The position numbers and the translations under genes are program-made. A DNA stretch of 12,762 nt, taken from positions 1 through 12,762 of the forward strand of contig DATKOD010000021.1 of assembly GCA_035524755.1 (NCBI GenBank), written 5' to 3'. A model generated the notes under the pieces. It was not told the DNA's origin. It did not search any database and saw only the letters and a program-made list of their open reading frames with translations. The DNA is from JAGOPO01 sp035524755. GTDB lineage: Bacteria > Patescibacteriota > Minisyncoccia > 2-02-FULL-40-12 > GWA2-44-9. Positions within the stretch are counted from its first letter, which is position 1. Each line of letters begins with the position of its first letter. This document shows positions 12,586 to 12,762 of this stretch, piece by piece.

Positions 12586-12614
12586 AGTGTAGCCGATACC
12601 GCCCGGAATGTCAA
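12586..12614 (-). promoter_or_regulatory. Sigma70-type promoter of the S10-spc cluster
   Basis: The minus strand reads TTGACA (12614-12609), a 17-bp spacer, then TACACT (12591-12586). The -35 is an exact match and the -10 matches consensus at 4 of 6 bases. The predicted start is near 12579, giving a leader of about 120 nt before the rplC AUG. It lies directly behind a terminator, as expected for an independent operon promoter. Confidence 0.85.
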
Positions 12615-12615
12615 C

Positions 12616-12645
12616 AAAAGGAAAGGCGGGGACGAATCCCCGCCT
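12616..12645 (-). terminator. Intrinsic terminator after the right-edge gene
   Basis: A perfect 9-bp stem (12645-12637 with 12632-12624) closes on a UUCG loop and is followed by the U-rich run UUUCCUUUUG on the minus strand. It sits 9 nt after the stop of the partial gene and abuts the -35 box of the rplC promoter, so it separates the two transcription units. Confidence 0.85.
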
Positions 12646-12653
12646 GCCGGCTG

Positions 12654-12762
12654 CTAGTATCCGCCGCCCAGGAAACCCGCGGAGGCGTCCACTTCGGGAT
12701 GGACCGCGGTCTGCCCTTCCGACTGCGGCCGGCGGACGAGGCCGAGGACCGTCTTGCCGTCG
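12654..12762 (-). CDS. C-terminal end of an unrecognised protein (partial)
   Basis: An open frame enters from the right edge and stops at TAG (12654-12656). It encodes 35 visible residues, starting DGKTVLGLVRRPQ and ending in GFLGGGY. I do not recognise the family. The tail does not resemble the C-terminus of S10 or EF-Tu, the proteins often found just upstream of rplC. A strong intrinsic terminator begins 9 nt after the stop, which supports this being a real gene end and the last gene of its transcript. Function cannot be assigned from this fragment. Confidence 0.6.
   Translation of the reverse strand, partial: DGKTVLGLVRRPQSEGQTAVHPEVDASAGFLGGGY

Noticed and set aside
1..12762. CRISPR arrays, tRNA genes, insertion sequences, prophage or defence genes
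   Set aside because: No regularly spaced repeats, tRNA-like folds, transposase motifs or terminal inverted repeats were seen.

Overview
The window is a ribosomal-protein gene cluster (fused S10 and spc operons) lying entirely on the minus strand and read from the right edge to the left. Gene order is rplC-rplD-rplW-rplB-rpsS-rplV-rpsC-rplP-rpmC-rpsQ-rplN-rplX-rplE-rpsN(Z)-rpsH-rplF-rplR-rpsE-rplO-secY, then two unrecognised small genes, then an adenylate-kinase-family gene and map. The DNA is GC-rich and map ends in TGA, which fits the standard bacterial code. Three traits together suggest a Patescibacteria/CPR-type bacterium: L30 (rpmD) is missing between rpsE and rplO, L23, S5 and S19 carry charged extensions, and L3 and L15 are divergent. 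This placement is an inference; a GC-rich lineage such as Peribacteria would be compatible but cannot be shown here.

Right edge (12762-12458): the C-terminal 35 codons of an unrecognised gene, a strong intrinsic terminator, then at once a near-consensus sigma70-type promoter. Its leader of about 120 nt folds into hairpins and ends in a terminator-like hairpin whose U-run runs into the start region of rplC. S10 (rpsJ) is not at the head of the cluster.

Main cluster (12457-2629): twenty genes separated by 2-11 nt. No gene here has a recognisable Shine-Dalgarno (SD) sequence, and most start codons follow CC. Inside the 3' end of rplX is an exact TTGACA / 18 bp / TATAAT promoter that would start transcription a few bases before the rplE AUG, giving a nearly leaderless mRNA.

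Left part (2628-251): here the layout changes. Two hypothetical genes, the kinase gene and map each have a clear SD. The segment is punctuated by intrinsic terminators at 2253-2221, 1834-1800 and 1077-1051, and by a promoter with a perfect TATAAT before the membrane-anchored hypothetical. Directly after map is another promoter (235-207), followed by a highly structured leader that runs off the left edge, presumably belonging to the next transcription unit.

No CRISPR array, tRNA, rRNA, mobile element or defence system was found. The notable points are regulatory design (leader attenuator, cryptic internal promoter, SD-less versus SD-bearing genes) and unusual residues in L16 and in the kinase.
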